Assembly (NCBI RefSeq): GCF_017980685.1
Contig: NZ_JACXXO010000002.1
Span: forward strand, 248,001 to 312,000
Direction of reading: 5' to 3'
Length of the DNA stretch: 64,000 bases
Source of the DNA: Pseudomonas iridis
Lineage (GTDB): Bacteria; Pseudomonadota; Gammaproteobacteria; Pseudomonadales; Pseudomonadaceae
Position numbers and translations under genes: made by a program. The notes under the pieces are model-generated. The model was given only the letters and a program-made list of their open reading frames with translations. It had not been told where the DNA came from and made no database searches. Numbering within the stretch: the stretch's first letter is position 1; each line of letters begins with the position of its first letter. Shown piece by piece: positions 8,490 to 19,480 of this stretch.

Positions 8490-10304
8490 GTGATTGTTAG
8501 TCCCTGTAATGCAGCAAAAATGTCTGCCAAACGCATGCGAAGTGCTCTGGTAGCGGGTTCGGCGCTCCTGTGCCTGCTCAGTGCCGGTCAGCTTTGGGCG
8601 TTCAATCTTGACGATGTGTCGGCCAAGGCTAAAGAGCTGGCCGGGCAGAAGTTCGAAGCCCCGCGCAGCAACCTGCCGAACGAATTCCGCGACATGAAAT
8701 TCGCGGACTATCAGAAAATCCGCTTCCTCACCGAAAAGGCTGAGTGGGCTGATAAGAAGACGCCGTTCAAGCTCTCCTTCTATCACCAGGGTATGCACTT
8801 CGATACACCGGTGAAAATCAACGAAATCACCGCTACCAGCGTCGATGAGATCAAATACGACCCGACTCGCTTCGATTTTGGCGACCTGAAGTTTGATCCC
8901 AAAGCCACCGAGCAACTGGGTTATGCCGGTTTCCGTGTGCTGTACCCGATCAACAAGGCCGACAAGCAAGACGAAATCATGACCATGCTCGGTGCGAGCT
9001 ACTTCCGCGTCGTCGGCAAGGGTCACACCTATGGTCTGTCGGCCCGCGGCCTGGCGATCGATACCGCGTTGCCGTCGGGTGAAGAATTCCCGCGTTTTCG
9101 CGAGTTCTGGATTCAGCAGCCGAAACCGGGCGACAAGCACCTGGTGATCTTCGCCTTGCTTGATTCGCCGCGTGCTACCGGTGCCTACCGTCTGATCCTG
9201 CGCCCGGGCAGCGACACCGTTGTCGACGTCAAAGCGCAGATGTTCCTGCGTGACAAGGTTGGCAAACTGGGCATCGCACCGCTGACCAGCATGTTCCTGT
9301 TCGGCGCCAACCAGCCGTCGAAAGTCCTCAACTACCGTCGTGAACTGCACGACTCCAGCGGTCTGTCGATCCATGCCGGCAACGGCGAGTGGATCTGGCG
9401 TCCGCTGAACAACCCGAAACACCTGGCCGTGAGCAAATTCGGCGTCGAGAACCTGCGTGGTTTTGGCTTGCTGCAACGTGGCCGTGACTTCAGCCACTAC
9501 GAAGACCTCGACGACCGCTACGACAAGCGCCCAAGCGCCTGGATCGAGCCGAAGGGCGACTGGGGCAAAGGCACCGTCGATCTGGTCGAGATTCCAACCG
9601 CCGACGAAACCAACGACAACATCGTTGCGTTCTGGAGCCCGGAAAAATTGCCGGAGCCAGGTCAGCCACTCGACTTCGCCTATCGCATGCACTGGACCAT
9701 GGACGAAGCGTCGATTCATGCGCCGGACAGCGCCTGGGTTGCGCAGACTCTGCGCTCCACCGGTGACGTCAAGCAATCGAACCTGATCCGTCAGCCGGAT
9801 GGCAGCGTTGCTTATCTGGTCGACTTCGAAGGTCCATCGCTGGCGGCTCTGGCCCCGGATGCGGACGTTCGCAGCCAGGTCAGCGTTGGCGACAATGCCG
9901 AGCTGGTCGAGAACAACGTGCGCTACAACCCTGAAACCAAGGGCTGGCGTTTGACCCTGCGCATGAAGATCAAGGACGCGAGCAAGGCGACCGAGCTGCG
10001 TGCCGCTCTGGTGCAGCCAATCGTTACGGCAGATCTGGCCAAGTCTTCGGTGCCGGCGTCCAACTCGTCCGTTGCCAAGGCCGACAAGGTTGCCGCCAAG
10101 CAACAAGAGAAACTCGACAAAGAAGCCAAGGCAGCCGAGGCCAAACTGGCTGAGGCCAAGCCAGCCGCAGATGCCAAGGACAAGGCCAACAAAGACGCCA
10201 AGCAGCCAGTCGCTGCGGACGCGGCCACAGCCACACCGGAATCGGCACCGACTGAAGAAGTCCTGACCGAGACCTGGAGCTATCAGTTGCCTGCCGATGA
10301 GTAA
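8490..10304 (+). CDS. mdoG: Periplasmic glucan biosynthesis protein G
   Basis: About 604 residues of the OpgG/MdoG family, needed for branching or release of osmoregulated periplasmic beta-glucans. The start is GTG at 8490 with GAGGG 6 bases upstream (an ATG at 8520 is the alternative). A signal peptide ([26 protein letters not shown]) precedes the mature [15 protein letters not shown]. The family core follows ([36 protein letters not shown]...ASYFRVVG). The last roughly 75 residues are a Lys/Ala-rich, low-complexity tail ([18 protein letters not shown]...) which E. coli MdoG lacks. It overlaps mdoH by 8 bp. Confidence 0.94.
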   Translation: MIVSPCNAAKMSAKRMRSALVAGSALLCLLSAGQLWAFNLDDVSAKAKELAGQKFEAPRSNLPNEFRDMKFADYQKIRFLTEKAEWADKKTPFKLSFYHQGMHFDTPVKINEITATSVDEIKYDPTRFDFGDLKFDPKATEQLGYAGFRVLYPINKADKQDEIMTMLGASYFRVVGKGHTYGLSARGLAIDTALPSGEEFPRFREFWIQQPKPGDKHLVIFALLDSPRATGAYRLILRPGSDTVVDVKAQMFLRDKVGKLGIAPLTSMFLFGANQPSKVLNYRRELHDSSGLSIHAGNGEWIWRPLNNPKHLAVSKFGVENLRGFGLLQRGRDFSHYEDLDDRYDKRPSAWIEPKGDWGKGTVDLVEIPTADETNDNIVAFWSPEKLPEPGQPLDFAYRMHWTMDEASIHAPDSAWVAQTLRSTGDVKQSNLIRQPDGSVAYLVDFEGPSLAALAPDADVRSQVSVGDNAELVENNVRYNPETKGWRLTLRMKIKDASKATELRAALVQPIVTADLAKSSVPASNSSVAKADKVAAKQQEKLDKEAKAAEAKLAEAKPAADAKDKANKDAKQPVAADAATATPESAPTEEVLTETWSYQLPADE

Positions 10305-12867
10305 CTCTCAAGTACAGCCAGAGACTCTGTCCGAGTACCTGGCGCATCTGCCGATGACCGACGAGCAGCGCGCGGAACTCGCGGGCTGCCAGTCGTTCAG
10401 CGAGTTGCATGAACGCCTGTCGTCCTCGACGTTCGACGCCCCTGCCGAAGCCGCCCAGGCTTCGGTGGGCAAGCGCCTGACACTGAGCACCGCTGAAGAG
10501 CTTGAAGAAGCGGAAATGCTGGTGCTCGACGCCAGCGGTCGGGTCAGCCTCAAGGCAACGCCACCGATCCGTCGGACCAAAGTCGTGCCGGAGCCGTGGC
10601 GCACCAATATTCTGGTGCGCGGCTGGCGCCGCTTGACTGGCCGCACCAACCCGCCGCAACCGCCCAAGGACGAGAACGTCCTGCCGGCGGCGCGCTGGCG
10701 CACAGTCGGTTCGATCCGTCGCTATATCTTGCTGGTGCTGATGCTCGGTCAGACCATCGTCGCCGGCTGGTACATGAAAGGCATCATGCCGTACCAAGGC
10801 TGGTCGTTCGTTGATCTGGAAGAAGTCCTGCATCAGCCACTGCTGCAAACCGCCACGCAAGTGCTGCCGTATGCGCTGCAAACCAGCATCCTGATTCTGT
10901 TCGGGATTCTGTTCTGCTGGGTTTCGGCCGGTTTCTGGACCGCGCTGATGGGCTTCCTCGAGTTGCTCACCGGTCACGATAAATACCGTATCTCCGGTAA
11001 AAGTGCCGGCAACGAGCCGATTGCCAAAGAAGCGCGTACCGCACTGGTAATGCCGATCTGCAACGAAGACGTGCCGCGTGTATTCGCCGGTTTGCGTGCA
11101 ACGTTCGAATCGGTCGCCGCTACCGGTGACCTGGATCGTTTCGATTTCTTCGTGCTCAGCGACAGTAACGACTCCGACATCTGCGTAGCCGAGCAACAGG
11201 CCTGGCTGGACGTCTGCCGCGAAGCCAAGGGCTTCGGCAAGATCTTCTACCGCCGCCGTCGTCGTCGCGTGAAACGCAAGAGTGGCAACCTTGACGACTT
11301 CTGCCGTCGTTGGGGCGGTGACTACAAGTACATGGTCGTCCTCGACGCCGACTCGGTCATGAGCGGCGAGTGCCTGACCAGTCTGGTGCGCTTGATGGAA
11401 GCCACGCCGGACGCCGGGATCATCCAGACCGCGCCGCGTGCGTCGGGGATGGACACTCTGTATGCGCGCATGCAGCAGTTCGCGACCCGTGTGTACGGCC
11501 CGCTGTTTACTGCCGGCCTTCACTTCTGGCAGTTGGGTGAATCCCACTACTGGGGTCACAACGCGATCATCCGCATGAAGCCGTTTATCGACCACTGCGC
11601 CTTGGCGCCGTTGCCGGGTAAAGGGGCGTTCTCCGGTGCGATCCTGTCTCACGACTTTGTTGAAGCCGCGCTGATGCGTCGTGCCGGTTGGGGCGTGTGG
11701 ATTGCCTACGACCTGCCGGGCAGTTACGAAGAGTTGCCGCCCAACCTGCTCGACGAACTCAAGCGTGACCGTCGCTGGTGCCACGGCAACCTGATGAACT
11801 TCCGTCTGTTCCTGGTCAAAGGCATGCACCCGGTACACCGTGCGGTATTCCTGACGGGCGTGATGTCGTACCTGTCGGCGCCGTTGTGGTTCTTCTTCCT
11901 GGTGTTGTCGACTGCGCTGCTGGCGGTAAACACCTTGATGGAGCCGCAGTATTTCCTTGAACCGCGTCAGCTCTATCCACTGTGGCCACAATGGCACCCG
12001 GAGAAGGCGATCGCGCTGTTCTCGACAACCATCGTGCTGCTGTTCCTGCCGAAACTGTTGAGCATCATCCTGATCTGGGCCAAGGGCGCGAAAGAGTTCG
12101 GTGGCAAGTTCAAGGTGACCCTGTCGATGCTGCTGGAGATGTTGTTCTCCATGCTGCTGGCGCCGGTGCGGATGATTTTCCACACCCGTTTCGTTCTGGC
12201 CGCGTTCCTCGGCTGGGCCGCGACCTGGAACTCGCCGCAGCGTGACGACGACTCCACGCCATGGGGCGAGGCGGTCAAACGCCACGGTCCGCAGACCCTG
12301 TTGGGCTTCTTCTGGGCCTTGCTGGTGATCTGGCTGAACCCGAGCTTCCTCTGGTGGCTGGTGCCGATCGTGGGTTCGTTGATGCTGTCGATTCCGGTGT
12401 CGGTGATTTCCAGCCGTGTCGGTCTGGGCCTCAAGTCCCGTGACGAGAGCCTGTTTCTCATCCCTGAGGAATACAATCCGCCACAGGCACTGCTGGCCAC
12501 CGATCAGTACACCCACGAAAATCGCTGGCACGCACTGAACGACGGCTTCGTCCGCGCGGTGGTCGATCCGCAGCAGAACGCCTTGGCGTGCTCGCTGGCG
12601 ACCTCCCGTCACGGTCAGGCCGAGCCGATTGAATGGCTGCGTCAGGAGCGTGTGCGTCACGCGATCAAGGTCGGTCCTGCCGGGCTGAACAACCATGATC
12701 GCCTGCAACTGCTGAGCGACCCGGTGGCCTTGGCACGCCTGCACGAGCAGGTCTGGGCCGAAGGTCACGCCGAGTGGCTGGACGCATGGCGGGCCTCGGT
12801 GAAAGCCGATCCGCATGCGCCGTTGCTGCCGCTGCGACCGGTGGCATTGCAGGCTCAGCCGGCTTGA
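10297..12867 (+). CDS. mdoH: Glucan glucosyltransferase H
   Basis: An 856-residue inner-membrane GT2 glycosyltransferase that builds the linear beta-1,2-glucan backbone from UDP-glucose. Several membrane helices (near residues 140-160, 190-225, 510-540, 565-590 and 670-705) flank a cytosolic catalytic domain. That domain carries [21 protein letters not shown] (DxD), [28 protein letters not shown] and the RRWCHGN acceptor motif. It overlaps the end of mdoG, a classic coupled pair, and a strong terminator follows. Confidence 0.96.
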   Translation: MSNSQVQPETLSEYLAHLPMTDEQRAELAGCQSFSELHERLSSSTFDAPAEAAQASVGKRLTLSTAEELEEAEMLVLDASGRVSLKATPPIRRTKVVPEPWRTNILVRGWRRLTGRTNPPQPPKDENVLPAARWRTVGSIRRYILLVLMLGQTIVAGWYMKGIMPYQGWSFVDLEEVLHQPLLQTATQVLPYALQTSILILFGILFCWVSAGFWTALMGFLELLTGHDKYRISGKSAGNEPIAKEARTALVMPICNEDVPRVFAGLRATFESVAATGDLDRFDFFVLSDSNDSDICVAEQQAWLDVCREAKGFGKIFYRRRRRRVKRKSGNLDDFCRRWGGDYKYMVVLDADSVMSGECLTSLVRLMEATPDAGIIQTAPRASGMDTLYARMQQFATRVYGPLFTAGLHFWQLGESHYWGHNAIIRMKPFIDHCALAPLPGKGAFSGAILSHDFVEAALMRRAGWGVWIAYDLPGSYEELPPNLLDELKRDRRWCHGNLMNFRLFLVKGMHPVHRAVFLTGVMSYLSAPLWFFFLVLSTALLAVNTLMEPQYFLEPRQLYPLWPQWHPEKAIALFSTTIVLLFLPKLLSIILIWAKGAKEFGGKFKVTLSMLLEMLFSMLLAPVRMIFHTRFVLAAFLGWAATWNSPQRDDDSTPWGEAVKRHGPQTLLGFFWALLVIWLNPSFLWWLVPIVGSLMLSIPVSVISSRVGLGLKSRDESLFLIPEEYNPPQALLATDQYTHENRWHALNDGFVRAVVDPQQNALACSLATSRHGQAEPIEWLRQERVRHAIKVGPAGLNNHDRLQLLSDPVALARLHEQVWAEGHAEWLDAWRASVKADPHAPLLPLRPVALQAQPA

Positions 12868-12872
12868 TGAAG

Positions 12873-12902
12873 AAACCCCGCTAATGTAGCGGGGTTTTTT
12901 TT
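12873..12902 (+). terminator. Rho-independent terminator after mdoH
   Basis: AAACCCCGCT / AGCGGGGTTT stem with a short AATGT-type loop followed by eight T residues, 6 bp after the mdoH stop. Confidence 0.92.
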
Positions 12903-12915
12903 GACTGCTGAAAAG

Positions 12916-12950
12916 CCCCTCACCCTAACCCTCTCCCGGGGTGAGGGTCG
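12916..12950. repeat. Half copy of the CCCCTCACCCTAACC element
   Basis: One terminal sequence (CCCCTCACCCTAACCCTCTC followed by CCGGGGTGAGGG) matching the ends of the 177-178 bp elements at 26220 and 42145. Here it has collapsed to a short self-complementary remnant. Like those copies it lies just behind a rho-independent terminator. Confidence 0.75.
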
Positions 12951-12983
12951 CCCTTGATTGGCAAACAAATCACCCATTGACCC

Positions 12984-13011
12984 TTGTGCAAAAGAGCGAG
13001 TGCGTTAGCAT
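12984..13011 (+). promoter_or_regulatory. Candidate sigma-70 promoter for the amino acid ABC operon
   Basis: TTGTGC at 12984-12989 and TAGCAT at 13006-13011 with a 16-bp spacer, about 87 bp ahead of the binding-protein ATG. This is a by-eye match only; a TTGACC at 12978 is an alternative -35. Confidence 0.4.
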
Positions 13012-13097
13012 CCGTCCCCGAATTGGCGCGCCCGGGCTGTTTTGCCCGTCACTGTTGGTTTTCGCGCCGCAAACGCAATGGTTTTGGGGACTTGAAG

Positions 13098-13895
13098 ATG
13101 AAGAAGTATCTCTCGATGCTGCTGGTCGGCGTCACGGCACTGGTTGCAGTCAATGCGGCACACGCGGGCGCAATCGATGACGCGGTCAAGCGCGGCACCT
13201 TGAAAGTCGGCATGGATCCGACTTACATGCCGTTCGAGATGACCAACAAGCGCGGTGAAATCATTGGCTTCGAAGTCGATATCCTCAAAGCCATGACCAA
13301 GGCCATGGGCGTCAAACTGGAGCTGGTCTCCACCGGTTACGACGGCATCATCCCGGCGTTGATGACCGACAAGTTCGACATGATCGGCAGCGGCATGACC
13401 CTGACTCAAGAACGCAACCTGCGCCTGAACTTCAGCGACCCGTTCATCGTGGTTGGCCAGACCCTGCTGATCCGCAAGGAGCTGGAAGGCACCATCAAGT
13501 CCTATAAAGACCTGAACACCGCCGACTACCGCATCACCTCCAAGCTCGGCACCACCGGTGAGATGGTTGCCAAGAAGCTGATCTCCAAAGCCAAGTACCA
13601 CGGCTACGACAACGAGCAGGAAGCCGTGCTCGACGTGGTCAACGGCAAGGCCGACGCCTTCATCTACGACGCGCCATACAACGTCGTGGCGGTGACCAAG
13701 GTCGGTGCAGGCAAACTGGTGTTCCTCGACAAGCCGTTCACCTACGAGCCGCTGGCCTTCGGCCTGAAGAAGGGCGACTACGACAGCCTCAACTTCATCA
13801 ACAACTTCCTGCACCAGATCCACGAAGACGGCACCTACGATCGCATCCATGACAAGTGGTTCAAGAGCACCGAGTGGCTCAAGGACATGGAATAA
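13098..13895 (+). CDS. Amino acid ABC transporter, periplasmic binding protein
   Basis: 265 residues of solute-binding family 3. A signal peptide (MKKYLSMLLVGVTALVAVNAAHA) is followed by AIDDAVKRGTLKVGMDPTYMPFEM, the standard start of polar amino acid receptors. GFEVDILKAMTKAMG and FDMIGSGMTLTQERNLRLNFSDPF carry the usual ligand-contact positions. The ATG at 13098 is preferred because the longer in-frame ORF would place the signal peptide internally. It leads a three-gene importer, separated from the permease by a REPIN, an arrangement that commonly lets the receptor be made in excess. Substrate cannot be told from sequence alone. Confidence 0.9.
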   Translation: MKKYLSMLLVGVTALVAVNAAHAGAIDDAVKRGTLKVGMDPTYMPFEMTNKRGEIIGFEVDILKAMTKAMGVKLELVSTGYDGIIPALMTDKFDMIGSGMTLTQERNLRLNFSDPFIVVGQTLLIRKELEGTIKSYKDLNTADYRITSKLGTTGEMVAKKLISKAKYHGYDNEQEAVLDVVNGKADAFIYDAPYNVVAVTKVGAGKLVFLDKPFTYEPLAFGLKKGDYDSLNFINNFLHQIHEDGTYDRIHDKWFKSTEWLKDME

Positions 13896-13923
13896 CGCCG
13901 GTCTGCCAGACCGCGTCGCCCCT

Positions 13924-13988
13924 TTCGCGAGCAGGCTCGCTCCCACATTTGAAATTCATTCCAGTGTGGGAGCGAGCCTGCTCGCGAA
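13924..13988. repeat. REPIN, GTGGGAGCGAGCC family, 65-bp form, inside the ABC operon
   Basis: Inverted palindromes at 13924-13947 and 13965-13988 with a 17-bp spacer, placed between the binding-protein and permease genes. The transcript hairpin is well placed to stabilise the upstream mRNA or attenuate downstream genes. Confidence 0.9.
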
Positions 13989-14025
13989 GAGGGCCTTGTA
14001 AGCAACACCAATTCCGGAACCTGCA

Positions 14026-14985
14026 ATGAAACATAAAAAAGCCCAATGGCCCTGGCACGTCTTGACCGTGCTGGTGCTGATCGGTCTGGCCGGTGCGTTG
14101 TATTACGCCACGTCGCTGATGTCCTACGAATGGCGCTGGAACCGTGTGCCGCAGTACTTCGCTTATCAAGCCGAAGAATCCCAGCGCGCCACGGATATTT
14201 CCACCGTCACTGAACTGGTGCGCAAAGGCAGCAGCGCTGAAGTCACCCTGCGCAACGATGCAGGTGACGAACAGCATCTGACCGTCGATGAGAACAGCCT
14301 GCAATTCGCTCAGGGCGACGATGTGGCTGAAGGCGACGTCGTGGGTGTTACTCGGCATTGGGCGGCAGGGCCGCTGTTATGGGGGCTGTGGACCACGCTC
14401 TGGTTGTCGGTGGTGTCCGGCATTCTCGGGTTGGTGATCGGTCTGGTTACCGGGCTGTGCCGCTTGTCGAGCAACCCGACCCTGCGCGACCTGTCGAGCA
14501 TCTACGTCGAACTGGTGCGCGGAACACCGCTGCTGGTGCAGATTTTCATTTTCTACTTCTTCATCGGCACGGTGATGAACCTGTCCCGGGAGTTCGCCGG
14601 GATCGCCGCGTTGTCGCTGTTCACAGGCGCGTACGTGGCCGAGATCATCCGTTCCGGCGTGCAGTCGATTGCCCGGGGCCAGAACGAAGCCGCGCGTTCG
14701 CTCGGCCTGAGTTCCGGTCAGTCGATGCGCCACGTCGTGCTCCCGCAAGCTTTCAAGCGAGTGCTGCCGCCGCTGGCCGGGCAGTTCATCAGTCTGGTCA
14801 AGGACACCTCGCTGGTGTCGGTGATCGCCATCACCGAGCTGCTCAAAAGCGGCCGTGAAGTCATCACCACGTCGTTTTCGCCGTTCGAGATTCTGTTCTG
14901 TGTTGCCGGTCTGTACCTGTTGATCAACCTGCCGCTGTCGAAAATCGCCAGCCGGCTTGAGCGGAGGCTCGCGCAAAGTGATTGA
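14026..14985 (+). CDS. Amino acid ABC transporter permease
   Basis: A 319-residue inner-membrane permease of the HisM/GltK type. An N-terminal helix ([21 protein letters not shown]) is followed by a hydrophilic periplasmic insert of about 80 residues that standard HisM proteins lack, then the canonical five-helix core starting at [18 protein letters not shown]. The cytoplasmic EAA loop reads [27 protein letters not shown]. Its end overlaps the ATPase gene by 8 bp. The long periplasmic insert may give extra contact with the receptor; that is inference. Confidence 0.9.
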   Translation: MKHKKAQWPWHVLTVLVLIGLAGALYYATSLMSYEWRWNRVPQYFAYQAEESQRATDISTVTELVRKGSSAEVTLRNDAGDEQHLTVDENSLQFAQGDDVAEGDVVGVTRHWAAGPLLWGLWTTLWLSVVSGILGLVIGLVTGLCRLSSNPTLRDLSSIYVELVRGTPLLVQIFIFYFFIGTVMNLSREFAGIAALSLFTGAYVAEIIRSGVQSIARGQNEAARSLGLSSGQSMRHVVLPQAFKRVLPPLAGQFISLVKDTSLVSVIAITELLKSGREVITTSFSPFEILFCVAGLYLLINLPLSKIASRLERRLAQSD

Positions 14986-15712
14986 AGTCCGCGATCTGGT
15001 AAAAGTCTTCGACACCCGTGGGCAAGTGGTGCGCGCGGTGGATAACGTCAGCACCTCGGTCGCCAAAGGCGAAGTGCTGGTAGTGATCGGCCCGTCCGGT
15101 TCCGGCAAGTCGACCTTCCTGCGTTGTCTCAATGGCCTGGAAGAGTTCGATTCCGGCTCGGTGAGCATCGACGGTCTGCAACTGGCCGACCCGAAAACCG
15201 ACGTCAACGCCTACCGCCGCGAAGTCGGCATGGTGTTCCAGCATTTCAATCTGTTCCCGCACATGACCGTGCTGGAAAACCTCTGTCTGGCACAGAAAGT
15301 CGTGCGCAAGCGTGGCAAGAAAGAGCGCGAAGCCAAGGCTATGGCATTGCTGGAAAAGGTCGGCATCGCGCAGAAGGCCAACGAGTTTCCGTCACGCCTG
15401 TCCGGCGGTCAGCAGCAGCGCGTGGCGATTGCCCGGGCGCTGGCGATGGAGCCGAAGGTGATGTTGTTCGATGAGCCGACATCGGCCCTCGACCCGGAAA
15501 TGGTCGGCGAAGTGCTGGACGTGATGAAGAACCTGGCCGTGGAAGGCATGACCATGGTCTGCGTCACCCACGAAATGGGTTTCGCCCGGGAAGTGGCGGA
15601 TCGGGTGCTGTTCTTCGATCACGGCAAGTTGCTGGAGGATGCCTCGCCAGCGGAGTTCTTTGATGCGCCGAAGGACCCGCGAGCTCAGGCTTTTCTACGC
15701 CAGGTCCTGTAA
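14978..15712 (+). CDS. Amino acid ABC transporter ATP-binding protein
   Basis: A 244-residue GlnQ/GltL-class ATPase. Motifs: Walker [11 protein letters not shown]-loop [16 protein letters not shown], signature [17 protein letters not shown], Walker [15 protein letters not shown] and [16 protein letters not shown]. The GTG at 14978 is chosen because GGAGG sits 10 bases upstream; a TTG at 14957 would also be in frame. It overlaps the permease gene, completing the importer. Confidence 0.93.
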   Translation: MIEVRDLVKVFDTRGQVVRAVDNVSTSVAKGEVLVVIGPSGSGKSTFLRCLNGLEEFDSGSVSIDGLQLADPKTDVNAYRREVGMVFQHFNLFPHMTVLENLCLAQKVVRKRGKKEREAKAMALLEKVGIAQKANEFPSRLSGGQQQRVAIARALAMEPKVMLFDEPTSALDPEMVGEVLDVMKNLAVEGMTMVCVTHEMGFAREVADRVLFFDHGKLLEDASPAEFFDAPKDPRAQAFLRQVL

Positions 15713-15734
15713 CTTCGGCGTCCTCTCGGACGCC

Positions 15735-15823
15735 ATCGCTGGCAAGCCAGCTTCCACAGTGAATCGGCTGAACACGCACCTTGTGATCGACTACAAACCT
15801 GTGGGAGTTGGCTTGCCAGCGAT
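15735..15823. repeat. REPIN, GTGGGAGCTGGC family
   Basis: Inverted palindromes at 15735-15758 and 15800-15823, both with one-base changes from GTGGGAGCTGGCTTGCCAGC. It lies between the convergent ABC ATPase and chemoreceptor genes. The following GATAGCATCACCTCGGT also follows the copy at 59686, so the repeat unit extends beyond the palindrome. Confidence 0.85.
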
Positions 15824-15866
15824 AGCATCACCTCGGTCCTCAGCGAACCGAGGCAACTTAATCACC

Positions 15867-17783
15867 TCAAACCTTGAAGCGCCCGACCAGCATCTGCAGA
15901 TGAGTGCCCAACCGCGCCAGCTCAACACTGGACGCCGCCGTCTCCTCACTTGCCGCCGACGTCTGATCCGACACGTCCCGCACATTCAGCACGCTACGGT
16001 TGATCTCTTCGGCCACGGCGCTCTGCTGTTCAGCGGCCGCCGCAATCTGCTGGTTCATCGCCTGAATCGCCGAGACGGTGCGCGTGATGCTTTCCAGCGA
16101 GCCACCGGCCCGGCGGGTCAGCTCGACGCTGCTGTCGGTGAGGGTGCGGCTGTTGTCCATGATTGTCGCTACTTGCTGGGTGCCGTTTTGCAGGCCGACG
16201 ATCAGCTCTTCGATCTCTTCGGTGGACTTCTGAGTGCGCTGCGCGAGGCTGCGCACTTCATCGGCGACCACCGCGAAACCACGTCCTGCTTCACCGGCAC
16301 GCGCCGCTTCAATCGCGGCGTTGAGCGCCAGCAGGTTGGTTTGCTGGGCCACGGATTTGATCACGTCGAGCACGCTGCCGATTTTGTCGCTTTCGCGCTT
16401 GAGCTCGCCCATGGCTGTGGTGGAATTGCCGACTTCAACGGCCAGACGTTCGATCTGGGCGATTGCTTCGCCAACCACCTTGTCGCCTTCGCGGGCCTGT
16501 TGGTCGGCGGCGACGGCGGCTTCTGAGGCCTCTTCGGCGTTACGCGCGACTTCTTGCACGGTGGCGGTCATTTCGTTCATGGCCGTGGCAACCTGATCGG
16601 TCTCGATCTTTTGATTGTTGACCCCGGCGCTGGTCTGCTCGGTCACCGCCGACAGTTCTTCAGCGGCGCTGGCGATCTGGGTCACGCCCTCGCTGATCCC
16701 GCCGATCAGCTCACGCAGGCCCTGGGTCATGCTCTGCATCGAGCGTTGCAGTTGGCCGAGTTCGTCGCGGCGCAGCGAGACCAGATTGTGGGTCAGATCG
16801 CCGGCAGCTACACGTTCCGCGACTTTAAGGGTCTGGTTCAGCGGAATGATGATCTGCCGGGTGATCGCCCAAGCGGCCAGCAAGCCGAAGGCCAAGGCCA
16901 GCAGGGTGGCGATCAACAACATATTCTTGGCGTGGGCGGCATCGGTGTCGCGCACGACAGTTTGCGAAGCCGTCAGCTTCTTGCTGAGGTCGATCAGGAT
17001 GTCGCCTTGAGCGGACATGCGCGCGAGCGACTTGGCATTGGTGACCTGCGAGTCGCGGAACTGCGCGACCGCCGCGCGATAGGCCTTGATCGAGTCGGTG
17101 GCCTGTTGCAGGTTGGCGATGTGCTGCTCCGGCAGTTGCGAAGGCAGGCTTTCAAGCTTTTTCAGGGCATTGTCGATAGCATCCAAGGCCGGTTGCTCCG
17201 CCTCGGCCTTGCCGCTATAGGTGTAGCCGCGCACTTGATAGCGCGCCTGTTGCAGCAGTTTGCTCAGCTCGATCACGTTGTTGAACTGCGCAACACTGTC
17301 ACCCTGCAGCATTGATTTTTCGACTTCAGAGATTTTGGCTACAGCGTTGTCGGCGTTGGCGCCCAGCTTGCTTCGGGCATCTTCGCGCTGCACGGTGGCC
17401 TGGGTCATATCGGCGAAGGCGCGTTTATACTCGGCAACGGCGGCCAGTTGCTGATCGACCATGGCGGCATCGGACGGTTGTTCGATCAGGCTGCGAGCGG
17501 TTTGCAGACCGCTGTCGAGGTTGCTCAGCAGTTCGTTTACCGTGCCCGGGCCTTGTTCGCCACGGCGCGCTTCATAGTCCACCCGTGCCAGTCGAAGATC
17601 CTTGGTCAGCTCGTTAAGGCTGGAGATGAACCCGAGCTTGTCGCCGCGGCTGATGATGCCGCTCATGCCGGTCCAGCCGGTGAAGGTGATCAATAACGTC
17701 AGCAGCAGCACCAGGCCGAAACCGATTCCCAGTTTGCGTTTGACGCTGACGTTTCCAAGACTCTCGGCTAACCAACGGTACAT
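15867..17783 (-). CDS. Methyl-accepting chemotaxis protein, helical bimodular sensor type
   Basis: A 638-residue chemoreceptor. After [22 protein letters not shown] comes membrane helix 1, then a long (about 250 residues) all-helical periplasmic domain rich in [20 protein letters not shown] segments, the pattern of HBM sensors. Helix 2 ([20 protein letters not shown]), a HAMP domain and the signalling hairpin tip [25 protein letters not shown] follow. The ATG at 17781-17783 is preferred because GGGGAG precedes it; the longer frame has no signal. Length and position match P. aeruginosa McpK (PA5072), an alpha-ketoglutarate receptor, and P. putida McpS. The ligand here is inferred only. Confidence 0.88.
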   Translation of the reverse strand: MYRWLAESLGNVSVKRKLGIGFGLVLLLTLLITFTGWTGMSGIISRGDKLGFISSLNELTKDLRLARVDYEARRGEQGPGTVNELLSNLDSGLQTARSLIEQPSDAAMVDQQLAAVAEYKRAFADMTQATVQREDARSKLGANADNAVAKISEVEKSMLQGDSVAQFNNVIELSKLLQQARYQVRGYTYSGKAEAEQPALDAIDNALKKLESLPSQLPEQHIANLQQATDSIKAYRAAVAQFRDSQVTNAKSLARMSAQGDILIDLSKKLTASQTVVRDTDAAHAKNMLLIATLLALAFGLLAAWAITRQIIIPLNQTLKVAERVAAGDLTHNLVSLRRDELGQLQRSMQSMTQGLRELIGGISEGVTQIASAAEELSAVTEQTSAGVNNQKIETDQVATAMNEMTATVQEVARNAEEASEAAVAADQQAREGDKVVGEAIAQIERLAVEVGNSTTAMGELKRESDKIGSVLDVIKSVAQQTNLLALNAAIEAARAGEAGRGFAVVADEVRSLAQRTQKSTEEIEELIVGLQNGTQQVATIMDNSRTLTDSSVELTRRAGGSLESITRTVSAIQAMNQQIAAAAEQQSAVAEEINRSVLNVRDVSDQTSAASEETAASSVELARLGTHLQMLVGRFKV

Positions 17784-17884
17784 GCGACGACTCCCCGACC
17801 CACTAATTGGACTTATGGGGAGGGTATCGGCCAAGTGATGGCAATCTGTAACACCACTTATCCGACGGCCCCGCACGGTGCAAA

Positions 17885-17967
17885 TGTAGGAGCTGCCGAA
17901 GGCTGCGATCTTTTGATCTTGCTTCTAAAACAACATCAAAAGATCGCAGCCTGCGGCAGCTCCTACA
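17885..17967. repeat. GTAGGAGCTGCC inverted repeat, 83 bp
   Basis: Arms GTAGGAGCTGCCGAAGGCTG...ATCTTTTGAT and its complement form a nearly perfect hairpin. It sits between the chemoreceptor start and the end of rsmE. A second copy is at 34243-34324. Confidence 0.88.
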
Positions 17968-17984
17968 GGGGATCGGTGTTGCGC

Positions 17985-18692
17985 TTAGAAGAGGCGGGCG
18001 AGGAGGGCGGTCACGGCGGTTTCGACGCGCAGGATACGATCGCCGAGTTGCACCGGTTGCAGGCCGGACTTGGCCAGCAGGTCGATTTCGTAGGGGATCC
18101 AGCCACCTTCCGGGCCAATGGCCAGGGTCACCGGTACGCTCAGGGCGCGAGGGCATGGCGGATAGTTGCCGGGATGGCCAACCAGGCCGAGTGTACCTGC
18201 GGTGATCATCGGCAGTCGATCTTCGACAAAAGGCTTGAAGCGCTTCTCGATGACGATCTCTGGCAGCACCGTGTCGCGCGCCTGCTCGAGGCCCAGGATC
18301 AATTGCTCGCGAATCGCTGCAGGTTCAAGAAACGGCGTCTGCCAGAAGCTTTTCTCGACGCGGTAGCTGTTGACCAGAATCACCTTCGACACGCCCATGG
18401 TCGCCACGGTCTGAAACACGCGTCGCAACATCTTCGGGCGCGGCAGGGCCAGCACCAACGTCAGTGGCAACTTGGCCGGCGGCGGCTGATCGAGGCTGAC
18501 GCGCAGTTCCGCTTCACCCGCCTCCAGCCGCAACAGCTCAGCCGAACCCATCAGCCCATTGATGCGCCCGACGCGCAGGCTGTCACCGACTTCCGAACGA
18601 TGGACTTCCTGCATATGCGTCAGGCGACGATCGCGCAGCACCACACGGTCGGCCGCAATGAAGTCGGCCTCCTCGAGCAACAACAGGTTCAT
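17985..18692 (-). CDS. rsmE: 16S rRNA m3U1498 methyltransferase
   Basis: A 235-residue SPOUT methyltransferase that methylates U1498 of 16S rRNA. The N-terminal PUA-like half starts [11 protein letters not shown]. The C-terminal trefoil knot carries [17 protein letters not shown] and [17 protein letters not shown], the SAM-binding signature of RsmE. Its ATG overlaps the tatC stop (ATGA), making it the distal gene of the tat cluster. Confidence 0.95.
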   Translation of the reverse strand: MNLLLLEEADFIAADRVVLRDRRLTHMQEVHRSEVGDSLRVGRINGLMGSAELLRLEAGEAELRVSLDQPPPAKLPLTLVLALPRPKMLRRVFQTVATMGVSKVILVNSYRVEKSFWQTPFLEPAAIREQLILGLEQARDTVLPEIVIEKRFKPFVEDRLPMITAGTLGLVGHPGNYPPCPRALSVPVTLAIGPEGGWIPYEIDLLAKSGLQPVQLGDRILRVETAVTALLARLF

Positions 18693-19480
18693 GCCTGGGT
18701 CGCTGGCGGCTGGTCGTTGTGATCGTCGGCCGGGGTTTCGTCCGGGCGTTCGCGTTTGCTGATCAGGCCACCGAACAGGATGCCGATCTCAAACAGCATC
18801 CACATCGGCACGGCCAGCAGGGTCTGCGAGAAGATGTCCGGCGGCGTCAGGATCATGCCGACCACGAAGCAGCCGATAATCACATACGGGCGGATCTTCC
18901 TGAGGTAGGCGACGTCGACCACGCCGATCCACACCAGCAGCACCACGGCCACGGGGATTTCGAACGCCACGCCGAAGGCGAAGAACAGCGTCATGACGAA
19001 ATCGAGGTAGCTGGCGATGTCGGTCATCATTTCCACGCCGGCCGGGGTGGCTGCAGCGAAGAACTTGAAGATCAGCGGGAACACGAAGTAATAGGCGAAT
19101 GCCATGCCGGTGTAGAACAGCATGATGCTCGACACCAGAAGCGGCACCGCGATGCGCTTTTCATGCTTGTACAGGCCCGGCGCAATAAAGCCCCAGATCT
19201 GATGCAGGATCACCGGGATCGCCAGGAACAGCGAGACCATCATCGTCAGCTTCAGTGGCGTCAGGAACGGCGACGACACGTCGGTGGCGATCATCGTCGC
19301 GCCGACCGGCAGGTACTGGCGCAGCGGCGTCGAGACGAACGTGTAGATCTGCTGGGTGAAGGCGAACAGCCCGGCGAAGATGATGAAGATCGCCGCCACA
19401 CAACGCAGCAGGCGGGTGCGCAACTCGGTGAGGTGCGATACCAGCGGCATGTGCTGGTCGTTTTCGGGGAGATCGCTCAT
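18689..19480 (-). CDS. tatC: Sec-independent protein translocase TatC
   Basis: A 263-residue six-helix inner-membrane protein that recognises twin-arginine signal peptides. Visible hallmarks are the N-terminal [16 protein letters not shown] with conserved HLxELRx[29 protein letters not shown] (the FxxPGL..E motif), and helix 5-6 segments near the C-terminus. It overlaps tatB by 4 bp and rsmE by 4 bp. Confidence 0.97.
   Translation of the reverse strand: MSDLPENDQHMPLVSHLTELRTRLLRCVAAIFIIFAGLFAFTQQIYTFVSTPLRQYLPVGATMIATDVSSPFLTPLKLTMMVSLFLAIPVILHQIWGFIAPGLYKHEKRIAVPLLVSSIMLFYTGMAFAYYFVFPLIFKFFAAATPAGVEMMTDIASYLDFVMTLFFAFGVAFEIPVAVVLLVWIGVVDVAYLRKIRPYVIIGCFVVGMILTPPDIFSQTLLAVPMWMLFEIGILFGGLISKRERPDETPADDHNDQPPATQA

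Noticed and set aside
10024..12816. A 930-codon minus-strand frame opposite mdoH
   Set aside because: It is the shadow of mdoH in high-GC DNA; the translation is rich in Arg, His and Gln with no recognisable domain, while mdoH has full family motifs.
17885..17967. Rho-independent terminator for rsmE or the chemoreceptor
   Set aside because: The hairpin is far longer than a terminator, has no T-tract and is a dispersed repeat; neither gene ends into it properly on the chemoreceptor side.
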